A stretch of DNA of 64,000 nucleotides from Geodermatophilus marinus (GTDB taxonomy: Bacteria; Actinomycetota; Actinomycetes; Mycobacteriales; Geodermatophilaceae), in assembly GCF_003428645.1 (NCBI RefSeq), contig NZ_QVQH01000003.1, forward strand, positions 124,001 to 188,000, written 5' to 3'. Below the pieces are notes generated by a model. It worked only from the letters and a program-made list of their open reading frames with translations. It was not told where the DNA came from and searched no databases. Below, piece by piece: positions 27,436 through 34,927 of this stretch. Both the position numbers and the translations under genes were made by a program. Position 1 is the first letter of the stretch; each line of letters starts with the position of its first letter.

Positions 27436-28413
27436 GTGCCCGTCGCCGTCACCGGTTCCATCGCGACCGACCACCTGATGACGTTCCCCGGCAAGTTCAC
27501 CGAGCAGTTCGTCGAGGGCCAGCTGGAGAACGTGTCCCTGTCCTTCCTCGTCGACGACCTCGTGCAGCACCGGGGCGGCGCCGGGGCGAACATGGCCTAC
27601 GGGCTCGGCCTGCTCGGCCTGCGGCCGGTGCTGGTGGGGGCCGTCGGCAGCGACTTCGCCGACTACGAGGCCTGGCTGAACCGGCACGGCGTGGACACCC
27701 GCAGCGTGCACTGGTCGGAGCTCAAGCACACCGCCCGGTTCGTCTGCACCACCGACGCGGTGAACAACCAGATCGCGTCGTTCTACTCGGGCGCGATGTC
27801 GGAGGCCTCCTCGATCGAGCTGGCGCCGGTGGCCGCGCGGGTGGGCGCGCTGGACCTGGTGGTGGTCGGCCCGAACGACCCGGTCGCGATGGTCCGCCAC
27901 ACCGAGGAGTGCCGGGAGCGGGGCTACCCCTTCGCCGCGGACCCGAGCCAGCAGCTGGCCTGGGCCGACGGGGAGATGATCCGCTCGCTCGTGGACGGCG
28001 CGGAGGTGCTGTTCACCAACGAGTACGAGGCGGCGCTGCTCCGGCAGAAGACCGGGTGGGGCGACGACGAGGTGCTCGCCCGGGTGGGCACCTGGGTCAC
28101 CACCCGCGCGGCCGAGGGCGCCCGGGTGCGCCAGGCCGGGGCCGAGGACATCCTGGTCAAGGCGGTGCCCGAGACCAAGCCGGTGGAGCCCACCGGGGGC
28201 GGGGACGCGCTGCGCGCCGGGTTCATCGCCGGGCGCGCCTGGGGGCTCTCCCTCGAGCGGGCCACGCAGCTGGGCTCGGCGGTGGCCACCGAGGCGGTGG
28301 AGGTCGTCGGCACCCAGGAGTACGGCCTGCACCGGGAGCCGTTCCTCGCCCGCTTCGCCGACGCGTTCGGCACCGAGGCCGCGGACGAGGTCGCGCCCTT
28401 CCTCCCGGGCTGA
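27436..28413 (+). CDS. adoK: Adenosine kinase, PfkB family
   Basis: 325 residues. The sequence closely resembles mycobacterial AdoK (Rv2202c): TGSIATDHLMTFPGKF at the start, SLSFLVDDLVQHRGG, HTARFVCTTDAVNNQIASFY, FAADPSQQLAW, FTNEYEAALL and the ATP/anion-hole motif EPTGGGDALRAGF with the catalytic aspartate near residue 257. It phosphorylates adenosine to AMP in purine salvage. A good Shine-Dalgarno (GAGGAGC) precedes the GTG. It appears monocistronic. Confidence 0.93.
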   Translation: MPVAVTGSIATDHLMTFPGKFTEQFVEGQLENVSLSFLVDDLVQHRGGAGANMAYGLGLLGLRPVLVGAVGSDFADYEAWLNRHGVDTRSVHWSELKHTARFVCTTDAVNNQIASFYSGAMSEASSIELAPVAARVGALDLVVVGPNDPVAMVRHTEECRERGYPFAADPSQQLAWADGEMIRSLVDGAEVLFTNEYEAALLRQKTGWGDDEVLARVGTWVTTRAAEGARVRQAGAEDILVKAVPETKPVEPTGGGDALRAGFIAGRAWGLSLERATQLGSAVATEAVEVVGTQEYGLHREPFLARFADAFGTEAADEVAPFLPG

Positions 28414-28423
28414 GCGCGCGGGG

Positions 28424-29074
28424 TCAGCTGCCGCGCAACTGCTCGCCGATGGAGGGGTCCTCGGCCCACCGGCGGTGGGGGATGCGGCGGATCTCCTTGA
28501 CCTCGCCGATGGTCGACCACTCGTTGCCGCCCAGCCGGGCCAGGGGGCGCAGCCGCTCGATCCGCGGCCGGCCGTCGTGCACGGCCTCCTCCCACACGCT
28601 GACCAGTTCCACCCGGCCGAAGACGACGGTGCTGTCCCCGAGCCGCACGGTCGAGTGCAGGCGGCACTCCAGCGTCACCGGCGAACCGGCCACCCGGGGC
28701 ACGGAGACCCGCTCGGACGGCTCCAGCGCCACGCCGCACTGCTCGGCCTCGCTGACCCCGTGCGGGAAGTCGGTGGCGGTGGCGTTGACCTGCTCGAACA
28801 GCGGCTCGGGCGTCAGGCTGACGGTGAACTCGCCGGTCTCCTCCACGTTGGTCAGGGTGTCCTTGCGGCCGACCGAGGTGAACTGCACGACCGGCGGCGA
28901 CACGCAGGCCACCGTGTAGAAGGAGTGCGGGGCCAGGTTCACCCGGCCCTCGGCCGACCGGCTGCACACCCAGGCGATGGGCCTGGGGACGACGACGGAG
29001 TTGAGCACCCGGTAGAAGGCGCCGCTGTCCATCCCCGCCGGGTCGAACTGCACTCGGGCGGTTCCGCTGGTCAC
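28424..29074 (-). CDS. Flavin reductase-like FMN-binding protein
   Basis: 216 residues. The split-barrel flavin reductase domain begins with YRVLNSVVVPRPIAWVCSRS (typical PRPIAW motif), then NLAPHSFYTVACVSPP and KDTLTNVEETGEFTVSL. Proteins of this group bind FMN and either reduce it for partner monooxygenases or act as NADH:flavin oxidoreductases. GTG 29074 overlaps the glycosyltransferase stop by 4 nt, making it the last gene of the carotenoid-tailoring operon. A role in supplying reduced flavin to tailoring steps is possible but not shown. Confidence 0.85.
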   Translation of the reverse strand: MTSGTARVQFDPAGMDSGAFYRVLNSVVVPRPIAWVCSRSAEGRVNLAPHSFYTVACVSPPVVQFTSVGRKDTLTNVEETGEFTVSLTPEPLFEQVNATATDFPHGVSEAEQCGVALEPSERVSVPRVAGSPVTLECRLHSTVRLGDSTVVFGRVELVSVWEEAVHDGRPRIERLRPLARLGGNEWSTIGEVKEIRRIPHRRWAEDPSIGEQLRGS

Positions 29075-30225
29075 CGGGTCATCGTCCCCCGCGCCCGGAC
29101 CGGCGCGCCCACCGGGCGGCCGCGCCAGCTCAGCGTGCCGCGCCGGCGGGCCCGCACCGACGCGGCCACGAGCAGGTCGAAGACCAGCAGCGAGACCGGG
29201 TGGGCCAGGGCGTCCGGCCACACCCGGCTCCCGGTCGCGGCCGCCGACACCGCCCGCCCGGCCACCCCGGCCGCGTAGCCCACCAGGCCGGCCCGCGAGC
29301 CGCGCAGCGCCGCCAGCGGGGGGAGCACCCAGACCGCCGTCAGCGCCGCCGCCGTCGCCGCGCTGGCCACCGGCGAGCCGCCCACCGACGCCCACAACGA
29401 CTTCGTGTAGCCGGCCCGCAGGGCCGGCCAGCCGTCGTACATGCGGCAGGAGGCCAGCCGGGAGCCGTCGACCGGCACCGCGCGGCCGCCGGTGCGCTTG
29501 ACGGCGCGGGCGAGGGCGACGTCCTCGATCACCTCGCCGCGGACGGCGGCGTGCCCGCCGGCCCGCGCGTAGGCCGATCGCGGGAGCACGAGGAACTGCC
29601 CGTTGGCCGCGGTCAGCGAGGGACGCGGTGACCGCTCGGCCAGCCGGACCGGCAGCGTCGTCACCCACAGCCAGGGGCCCAGCGGCTGCACCAGCCGCTC
29701 CGCGGGGCCGCCGGTCACCGGCCGGGGCCAAGGCGAGACGAGGTCCAGCCCGTGCGCCTCCAGGACGGCGACGGCGCCGGCCACCGCGTCGGGCTCCAGG
29801 CGGACGTCGGCGTCGACGAAGACCAGGACGCCGTCGTCGGGCCCGGCCCCGTCGCCCCTGCCGGCCTCCCCGGCACCGACCGCGCAGGCGTGCGGCTTGC
29901 CCAGCCAGCCGGCCGGCAGCGGGCCGGCGGGCACCAGGCGGACCCGGTCGTCCGCCACCGACCGCACCACGCCGGCGGTGCCGTCGGCGGAGCCGTCGTC
30001 GACGACCACCACGCGCAGGTCCGGCACGCCGCGCTGGGCGAGCACCGCGGCCAGGCAGCCGCCGACCTGGGTCTCCTCGTCCCGGACCGGGAGCACGACC
30101 GTCACCGGCCGGCGGACCGGTGGCGGCTGGGCCGGCGGCCGGCGGACGAGGGCGGCGTTGACCGCCGCGTGCACCGCCCCGGCCACCGCCAGGCCGGCCA
30201 GCACGCGCACCGGCCGCCCGCTCAC
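29071..30225 (-). CDS. Family 2 glycosyltransferase, probable carotenoid glycosyltransferase
   Basis: 384 residues. An N-terminal hydrophobic helix precedes the GT-A domain: VVLPVRDEE, VVVVDDGSADGT, the DxD in FVFVDADVRL-like sequence (VFVDADVRLEP), GQFLVLPRSAY and the acidic EDVALARAV near residue 245; at least three helices follow at the C-terminus. The immediately preceding CruF-like hydratase gene overlaps by 4 nt, as CruF and CruG pair in carotenoid glycoside pathways. It therefore probably attaches a sugar to the tertiary hydroxyl made by that hydratase. Sugar donor unknown. Confidence 0.85.
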   Translation of the reverse strand: MSGRPVRVLAGLAVAGAVHAAVNAALVRRPPAQPPPVRRPVTVVLPVRDEETQVGGCLAAVLAQRGVPDLRVVVVDDGSADGTAGVVRSVADDRVRLVPAGPLPAGWLGKPHACAVGAGEAGRGDGAGPDDGVLVFVDADVRLEPDAVAGAVAVLEAHGLDLVSPWPRPVTGGPAERLVQPLGPWLWVTTLPVRLAERSPRPSLTAANGQFLVLPRSAYARAGGHAAVRGEVIEDVALARAVKRTGGRAVPVDGSRLASCRMYDGWPALRAGYTKSLWASVGGSPVASAATAAALTAVWVLPPLAALRGSRAGLVGYAAGVAGRAVSAAATGSRVWPDALAHPVSLLVFDLLVAASVRARRRGTLSWRGRPVGAPVRARGTMTR

Positions 30226-31022
30226 CGCCGTCCGGCCCGGCGCTGCTGGACGGCCAGCGCGACGAGCACGGGGACGGCGAGGACCACGCCCCACGCCGCC
30301 GAGCCGGGGAGGTCCAGCCAGCCGGCGTGCGCCAGCGCCCCGCCGAGGGTCATCCAGGCCAGCACGAGCAGCGGCGGGCCGTCGCCGGCGCGGACCGGGC
30401 GGCCGGCGACCAGGAGGTCGAGCAGCGACATCAGCACCGCCCCGGCCAGCAGCCAGCCGGCCAGGTTGGTCAGCGGCACGGTGTCGATGCCGGGCAGCCC
30501 GGGGTCGGGGTGGGCCCAGGTCCAGAAGCCGGCCTGGACCAGCTGCGGGTCGAGCACGACGTCCCAGCCGGCGAAGACCGCGGCGGCTCCGGCGACCCGG
30601 GCCGCGCGCCGCCGCCGCGGGCGGACGTCGCGGGTGAGCCGGGCGGCCAGCAGCCAGCTCGGCCAGGCCATCATCAGCCAGGCCAGGGGCACCAGGAACG
30701 GGACGCCGAGCAGCGTGGGGCCGAGGTCGTCGCTGTAGGAGTACTCGCCGTAGGGGAACCCGGTGGCCAGCCCCACCGACTCGAACACGACCGCGGTCGC
30801 GGCCACCAGGCCGAGGACGACCGTGCCGGTGCGGGCGTCCCGGCTGACCGCCGCGTGGGCCACCGAGAGCGCCGCGCCGAGCAGCACGATGACCCAGCTG
30901 ATCGCCGTCCGGGTGCCGCCGTCGGCCAGGGGGTAGGCGATGGCGGTCAGCACCACCAGCGCGGCCAGGGCCCACGGCAGCGCGGGCGCCCGCCGGGCGG
31001 GGGGTGCCTGGAGGTCGGTCAC
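30222..31022 (-). CDS. cruF: Carotenoid 1',2'-hydratase-like membrane protein (CruF/DUF422 family)
   Basis: 266 residues with about seven membrane helices. The family core appears as ATGFPYGEYSYSDDLGPTLL, GVPFLVPLAWLMMAWP and GWDVVLDPQLVQAGFWTW, the segments that define this carotenoid hydratase family. Known members add water across the 1',2' double bond of the acyclic psi end of gamma-carotene or lycopene-type carotenoids. Flanking ketolase-like and glycosyltransferase genes overlap it by 4 nt on both sides. Substrate is inferred from the nearby crt genes. Confidence 0.88.
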   Translation of the reverse strand: MTDLQAPPARRAPALPWALAALVVLTAIAYPLADGGTRTAISWVIVLLGAALSVAHAAVSRDARTGTVVLGLVAATAVVFESVGLATGFPYGEYSYSDDLGPTLLGVPFLVPLAWLMMAWPSWLLAARLTRDVRPRRRRAARVAGAAAVFAGWDVVLDPQLVQAGFWTWAHPDPGLPGIDTVPLTNLAGWLLAGAVLMSLLDLLVAGRPVRAGDGPPLLVLAWMTLGGALAHAGWLDLPGSAAWGVVLAVPVLVALAVQQRRAGRR

Positions 31023-32662
31023 CGCCGCCCCCGGACGCGGCCGACCGCCGCCGACACGAGGGCCCGGCCGCGGGCCAGCCGCCCGCGGTCGGTGAGCACC
31101 AGGCCGGCCGCCGTCCGCCCCGAGTTGCCCGACACCCCGCCGCCGGGGTGCGTCGAGGCGCCGGCGAGGTAGAGCCCGGCGAGGCCCGGCACCCGGTAGC
31201 CGGCGAGCGCCGGGGTCGGCCGCAGGCCGAACATGCTGGCCAGGCCCATCTCCACGTGCATCACGTTGCCACGCAGCAGGGACAGCTCGCGTTCGAGCAG
31301 CAGCGGGGTCTGCACGTAGCGCTGCCGGACCGAGGCGGAGAATCCGGGGGCGTACCGGTCGACGGCCTCGAGGAGCCGCTGGGCCTCGGCCTCGGCGAGG
31401 GCGTCCCAGTCGCCGCCGCCGGCGAGGGCGTACGGGTACCACTGCCCCCACACGGTGACCACGTGCCGTCCTCCGGGGGCGAGGGTGCCGTCGGACGCGG
31501 AGAAGCACATCGCGAGCGCGACCGGCTCGCGCGGCAGCCGGCCGGCCAGCCAGTCGCCGTGGGCCGCCGCCAGCTGCGCCCGGTCGGTGCACAGCAGCTG
31601 CAGCCCGCCCTGCGCCAGCGCCGGGTCGACCCCGGGGTAGGCCGGCGGTGCGTCGGTCAGCGCCCGCACCACCAGGCCGAACCCGTTGCCCAGCGGCGGC
31701 GCGGCGGCGGCCAGCGCCGGGGGCGCGTGCTCGCCGGCCAGGTCGCGGGTGGCCAGCACGTGGCAGGCGGCGACCACCACGGGGGCCGCGACCCGGCGTC
31801 CCGACACCGTCTCGACGCCGGTCACCCGGCCGTCCTCGACCAGCAGCCGGGCCGCGCCGTCCCCGAGGACGACGCGGCCGCCGTCGGCCTCCAGCCGCCG
31901 GCGCAGCGCGGCGGTCAGCCCGCCGGAGCCGCCGACCGGGTGGCCGGGCGGGACGTCGTGCAGCAGCGCCACCCAGCCGACCATCGCCGCGGTGCCCGGT
32001 TCGGACATCGGGGGGCCGGACTGCGCACCGAACCAGGCCAGCGCCGCCTTGAGCCGCTCGCTGGTGAACCAGCGGTCCAGCAGGGCGTCCCCGGAGCCGA
32101 GGAAGTCCGCGGCGAGGTCGCCGCCGGGGGTGCGCGGCCGGCCGTCGGCCGGCGCGCCCAGCGGCCAGAAGGCGCGGACCAGACCGCCGGCGGTGGGCCG
32201 GTTGCGGAAGGAGGTGACGACGGCGCGGGCGCGCGGGCGCCACACCGCGACGAACTCCCGGTAGGCGGCCGCGTCGGCGGGCCCGCACGCGGCCTCGATG
32301 GAGGCGCAGGTGGCGTCCAGGTCGACCGAGAGGACCAGCGGGCGGCCGTCGGGCCCGGGGTCGCCGGGGGAGGGGGCGGGGGCGAACCCCCACGGGTCGC
32401 AGTCGACGTAGCGGAGCCCGTGGGCGGCGAGGTCGAGCTCCTCGACGATCCCGCTCTGCCGGATGATCACGTGCGCGCTCGACCCGCGGTCGACCCGCAC
32501 CCCGGGCCAGCGCTCGACGGTGGAGACCGCCCCGCCGAGCACCTCGTCGCGCTCGAGCACCTCCACCCGGAGACCGGCGCGGGCCAGGTAGCAGGCGGCG
32601 ACCAGGCCGTTGTGCCCGGAGCCGACGACGACGGCGTCGACGGCGGGGGAGGGCGGCCTCAC
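31019..32662 (-). CDS. crtO: CrtO-type carotenoid oxidoreductase/ketolase
   Basis: 547 residues. It is a phytoene desaturase-related FAD protein: VVVGSGHNGLVAACYLARAG binds the dinucleotide, followed by ERDEVLGGAVSTVE, and the C-terminal motif is GLYLAGASTHPGGGVSGNSG. The GHNGLVAA version of the motif is that of the CrtO group (beta/gamma-carotene 4-ketolase) rather than CrtI. A role as a desaturase of the tailored end cannot be excluded. GTG 32662 overlaps the acetyltransferase stop. Confidence 0.82.
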   Translation of the reverse strand: MRPPSPAVDAVVVGSGHNGLVAACYLARAGLRVEVLERDEVLGGAVSTVERWPGVRVDRGSSAHVIIRQSGIVEELDLAAHGLRYVDCDPWGFAPAPSPGDPGPDGRPLVLSVDLDATCASIEAACGPADAAAYREFVAVWRPRARAVVTSFRNRPTAGGLVRAFWPLGAPADGRPRTPGGDLAADFLGSGDALLDRWFTSERLKAALAWFGAQSGPPMSEPGTAAMVGWVALLHDVPPGHPVGGSGGLTAALRRRLEADGGRVVLGDGAARLLVEDGRVTGVETVSGRRVAAPVVVAACHVLATRDLAGEHAPPALAAAAPPLGNGFGLVVRALTDAPPAYPGVDPALAQGGLQLLCTDRAQLAAAHGDWLAGRLPREPVALAMCFSASDGTLAPGGRHVVTVWGQWYPYALAGGGDWDALAEAEAQRLLEAVDRYAPGFSASVRQRYVQTPLLLERELSLLRGNVMHVEMGLASMFGLRPTPALAGYRVPGLAGLYLAGASTHPGGGVSGNSGRTAAGLVLTDRGRLARGRALVSAAVGRVRGRR

Positions 32663-33246
32663 CGGGCGTCGGGCCGCGGCGACGGAGCAGGCAGCGGGAG
32701 CCGGACGCCGAGGATGGCGAAGGGGCGGAGGTCGCCGGGGAAGTGGTGGTTGCGGGCCAGGTCGACGAAGCCGTCGGCGTGGTAGAGCCGGAAGGCCTTC
32801 GTGTCGTTGTCCGGGGTGGAGAGCAGGGCCGCCGGGTAGGGCAGGTCGGCCAGCAGCGCGTGCAGCAGCCGGCGGCCCAGGCCGCGGCTCTGGTGGTCGG
32901 GGTGCACGTGCAGCTCGCAGACCTCGAAGGCGCCGGGCAGCCAGCGCTTCGCCGTCCGCCGGTCGAGGGCGGCCCGCACCTGGTCGTGCCACCACTGACC
33001 GGGCGCCACCAGGTAGCCGTAGCCGAAGCCGACCAGCCGGTCGCCGTCCGGGGTGGGGACGAAGGCGCCCACGGCCCGGAACCCCGGCCGCTCGGTGTGC
33101 TGGACGGCGTACCCGTACCGGCCGGCGACCACCGACGGGGTGTAGCCCATGGCCTCGCCGTAGATGGCCAGCGCCTCGTGCATGTGCTCGCGCAGCCAGC
33201 GGGCGGGCAGCTCGGTGACCCGCGCGGCGGGCGTCGTGCCGGTCAC
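32659..33246 (-). CDS. GNAT N-acetyltransferase
   Basis: 195 residues. The acetyl-CoA site is visible as CELHVHPDHQSRGLGRRLLHALL (about 116-138) and the closing strand as DNDTKAFRLYHADGF. Substrate unknown. It overlaps both neighbours by 4 nt and so is co-expressed with the carotenoid-tailoring genes, perhaps only by position; no acyltransferase of the kind that esterifies carotenoid sugars is implied by this fold. Confidence 0.88.
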   Translation of the reverse strand: MTGTTPAARVTELPARWLREHMHEALAIYGEAMGYTPSVVAGRYGYAVQHTERPGFRAVGAFVPTPDGDRLVGFGYGYLVAPGQWWHDQVRAALDRRTAKRWLPGAFEVCELHVHPDHQSRGLGRRLLHALLADLPYPAALLSTPDNDTKAFRLYHADGFVDLARNHHFPGDLRPFAILGVRLPLPAPSPRPDAR

Positions 33247-33773
33247 CGGGCCACCGCGTCCGCTGCCGGGCCGACCGCTCCGGCGTCGACGGGGCCGGGA
33301 CCGACCTCGGCGGCCGTGCCGCCGGTCAGCCGCAGCAGCTCGTCGTAGGTGGTGGGGAAGACCGCGCGCGGGTGCCCGGCCGCGGCCCAGACCCGCTCGT
33401 GGCGGGCCAGCTCGACGTCGACGAGGGTGCCGATCGGCTCGGGGTGGCCGACGGGCGCGACCCCGCCGATCGGCTGGCCGGTGTGCTGCCGGACGAACTC
33501 CGGGCTGCCGGGCGCCAGCCCCGGGACGCCGAGCAGCGCGGCGACCGTGCCGACGTCGACCCGGTGCGCGCCGCTGGTCAGGACGAGCAGGGGGGCGCCG
33601 GCCACGTCGAAGACCAGGCTGTTGGCGATGGCGCCGACCGGCACGCCGAGCTGCGCGGCCGCGGCGGCCGCGGTGCGGGCGCTGCCGGGGAGCTCCACCA
33701 CCTCACCGGTCGCACCGGCCGCGGCCAGGAGTCGGGCGATCGCTGCCACCCGGGGGTGGTCGGGCCGGCTCAT
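33243..33773 (-). CDS. YbaK/EbsC-type aminoacyl-tRNA deacylase
   Basis: 176 residues. The YbaK/ProX editing fold shows VVELPGSARTAAAAAAQLG, IANSLVFDVAGAPLLVLTSG, HRVD and the conserved GQPIGGVAPVGHP. Family members clear mischarged Cys/Ala-tRNA(Pro). It is the first gene of the six-gene overlapping operon that ends with the flavin reductase; why a tRNA-editing enzyme heads carotenoid genes is not clear. Confidence 0.9.
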   Translation of the reverse strand: MSRPDHPRVAAIARLLAAAGATGEVVELPGSARTAAAAAAQLGVPVGAIANSLVFDVAGAPLLVLTSGAHRVDVGTVAALLGVPGLAPGSPEFVRQHTGQPIGGVAPVGHPEPIGTLVDVELARHERVWAAAGHPRAVFPTTYDELLRLTGGTAAEVGPGPVDAGAVGPAADAVAR

Positions 33774-34121
33774 GGGCCGATCCTCCCATCGGGGCCGCAG
33801 CGGCGCCGCGTCCCGGGGCGCCGCGGGCGTCCGCCGCCGCGTGCGGCCGGTGGTGGGTCGGGGGAGGTCGTCGCGGCGCGTCCCGGCGTGCCGGCCGTCG
33901 CGGCCCCCGTCGAGGTGTCGGACCCCGGCCGTACCGTCCGCCGCAGGCGGGCCGGTCCCGTGCGGGCGCGTCCGGCTTGACGTCGTCGGCGGGGTCGGGT
34001 CTACTCGACTCGTTCGAACACGTGTTCGAGCAGTAGCCGGCCCCCCGCCGTACCCGGATCTTCCCCACCGGGTGCGGCGGGTCGGGGTCGGCCGGGTGGT
34101 CGCGAACGGTGGGGAGTTGTC
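33774..34121. other. Divergent intergenic region, ybaK operon / dnaE2 operon
   Basis: 348 bases without a credible gene. The right third holds the SOS promoter of the dnaE2 operon: TTGACG at 33977-33982, TACTCG at 34002-34007 and the LexA box. The left part is GC-saturated, and no clear promoter for the minus-strand operon could be fixed. Confidence 0.6.
34014..34029. promoter_or_regulatory. LexA (SOS) box of the dnaE2 operon
   Basis: TCGAACACGTGTTCGA is a perfect 16-nt palindrome that fits the mycobacterial/actinobacterial LexA consensus TCGAAC-N4-GTTCGA. It covers the expected transcription start just below TTGACG and TACTCG, so LexA would block the promoter until DNA damage. Confidence 0.93.
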
Positions 34122-34442
34122 ATGAGCCGGGTGCTGGGCGGGGTCGGCGGTCGGGTCGGCGAGGAGGTGCAGGTCGAGCGCGGGCCGCTCGGGCCGGTGC
34201 AGTTCTGGCGCGGGCAGTCGCGCTACGAGGTCGGCGAGCTGCTCGACTCGTGGGTGGAGACCGCGCCGTGGTGGCGGCAGGGGGAGGCGGGCGGCGCCTC
34301 CGCGGAGCTGGTGGCCACCCGGGAGGTCTGGCGGGTGGAGGCGGTCCGGGCCGGGCGCTCGCGGATGAGCTTCGCCGGGGTGTACGACCTGAGCTGGGAC
34401 TCGTGGGGCAACCGGTGGTCGCTCGTGCGGGTGCACGACTGA
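34122..34442 (+). CDS. DUF6504-type small protein of the dnaE2 operon
   Basis: 106 residues. The core WRGQSRYEVGELLDSWVETAPWW, REVWRVEA and GVYDLSWD..GNRWSLVRVHD is typical of small proteins encoded with dnaE2 or imuB genes in actinobacteria. No enzymatic motif. It is the first gene behind the LexA box, and its stop overlaps the next ATG (TGATG). Its role in mutagenic repair is not established. Confidence 0.8.
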   Translation: MSRVLGGVGGRVGEEVQVERGPLGPVQFWRGQSRYEVGELLDSWVETAPWWRQGEAGGASAELVATREVWRVEAVRAGRSRMSFAGVYDLSWDSWGNRWSLVRVHD

Positions 34443-34927
34443 TGGGGGCGGTCCGCGTCATGGCCGATCAGCTCCCCCTCCCCCCGCCGCTGCCGGCGGC
34501 GGCCGCGCAGCTGCTCGACCAGGCCACCCGGGCGCTGGCCGAGGCCGCGGCGAGCACCGACGCGCGCGAGCGGTACGCCACCGCGCACCTGGGCGCGCTG
34601 CGCGCGGCCGCCGCGGTGCTGGCGGCCCGCACCCGGCCGGAGTCGGGGCGGCGCCGTCCGCGCAGCGCCTGGGTCCTGCTGGGCCAGGTCGCGCCCGAGC
34701 TGGGGGAGTGGGCCACCTTCTTCGCCGCCGGGGCGGCCAAGCGGGCCGCGGCCGAGGCCGGGCTCTCCCGGGCGGTGACCGAGCGGGAGGCCGACGACCT
34801 GGTCCGCGACGTGCGCGCCTTCCTCGCCGTGGTCGAGGAGCACCTGGGGCGCACGCCCCTGCCCGAGTCCCCCCGGCTCGCCCGCCCGCGGGTGGTCGGC
34901 GGCACCGAGCACCGGAAGCAGAGGTGA
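34442..34927 (+). CDS. SAV_6107-like HEPN domain protein
   Basis: 161 residues from ATG 34442 (TGATG overlap); ATG 34460 is an alternative giving MADQLPLP. An all-helical domain with LLDQATRALAEAAAST, ARERYATAHLGALRAAAAVL and EWATFFAAGAAKRAAAE matches the HEPN subfamily often encoded with dnaE2 in actinobacteria. HEPN proteins can be RNases or dimeric structural partners; the RxxxxH nuclease motif is not evident here. The GTG of dnaE2 overlaps its stop, so the three genes form one SOS operon. Confidence 0.8.
   Translation: MGAVRVMADQLPLPPPLPAAAAQLLDQATRALAEAAASTDARERYATAHLGALRAAAAVLAARTRPESGRRRPRSAWVLLGQVAPELGEWATFFAAGAAKRAAAEAGLSRAVTEREADDLVRDVRAFLAVVEEHLGRTPLPESPRLARPRVVGGTEHRKQR

Noticed and set aside
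34442-34927. Possible ImuA' identity for the gene before dnaE2
   Set aside because: No RecA-like Walker motifs; it is small and all-helical, fitting a HEPN protein.
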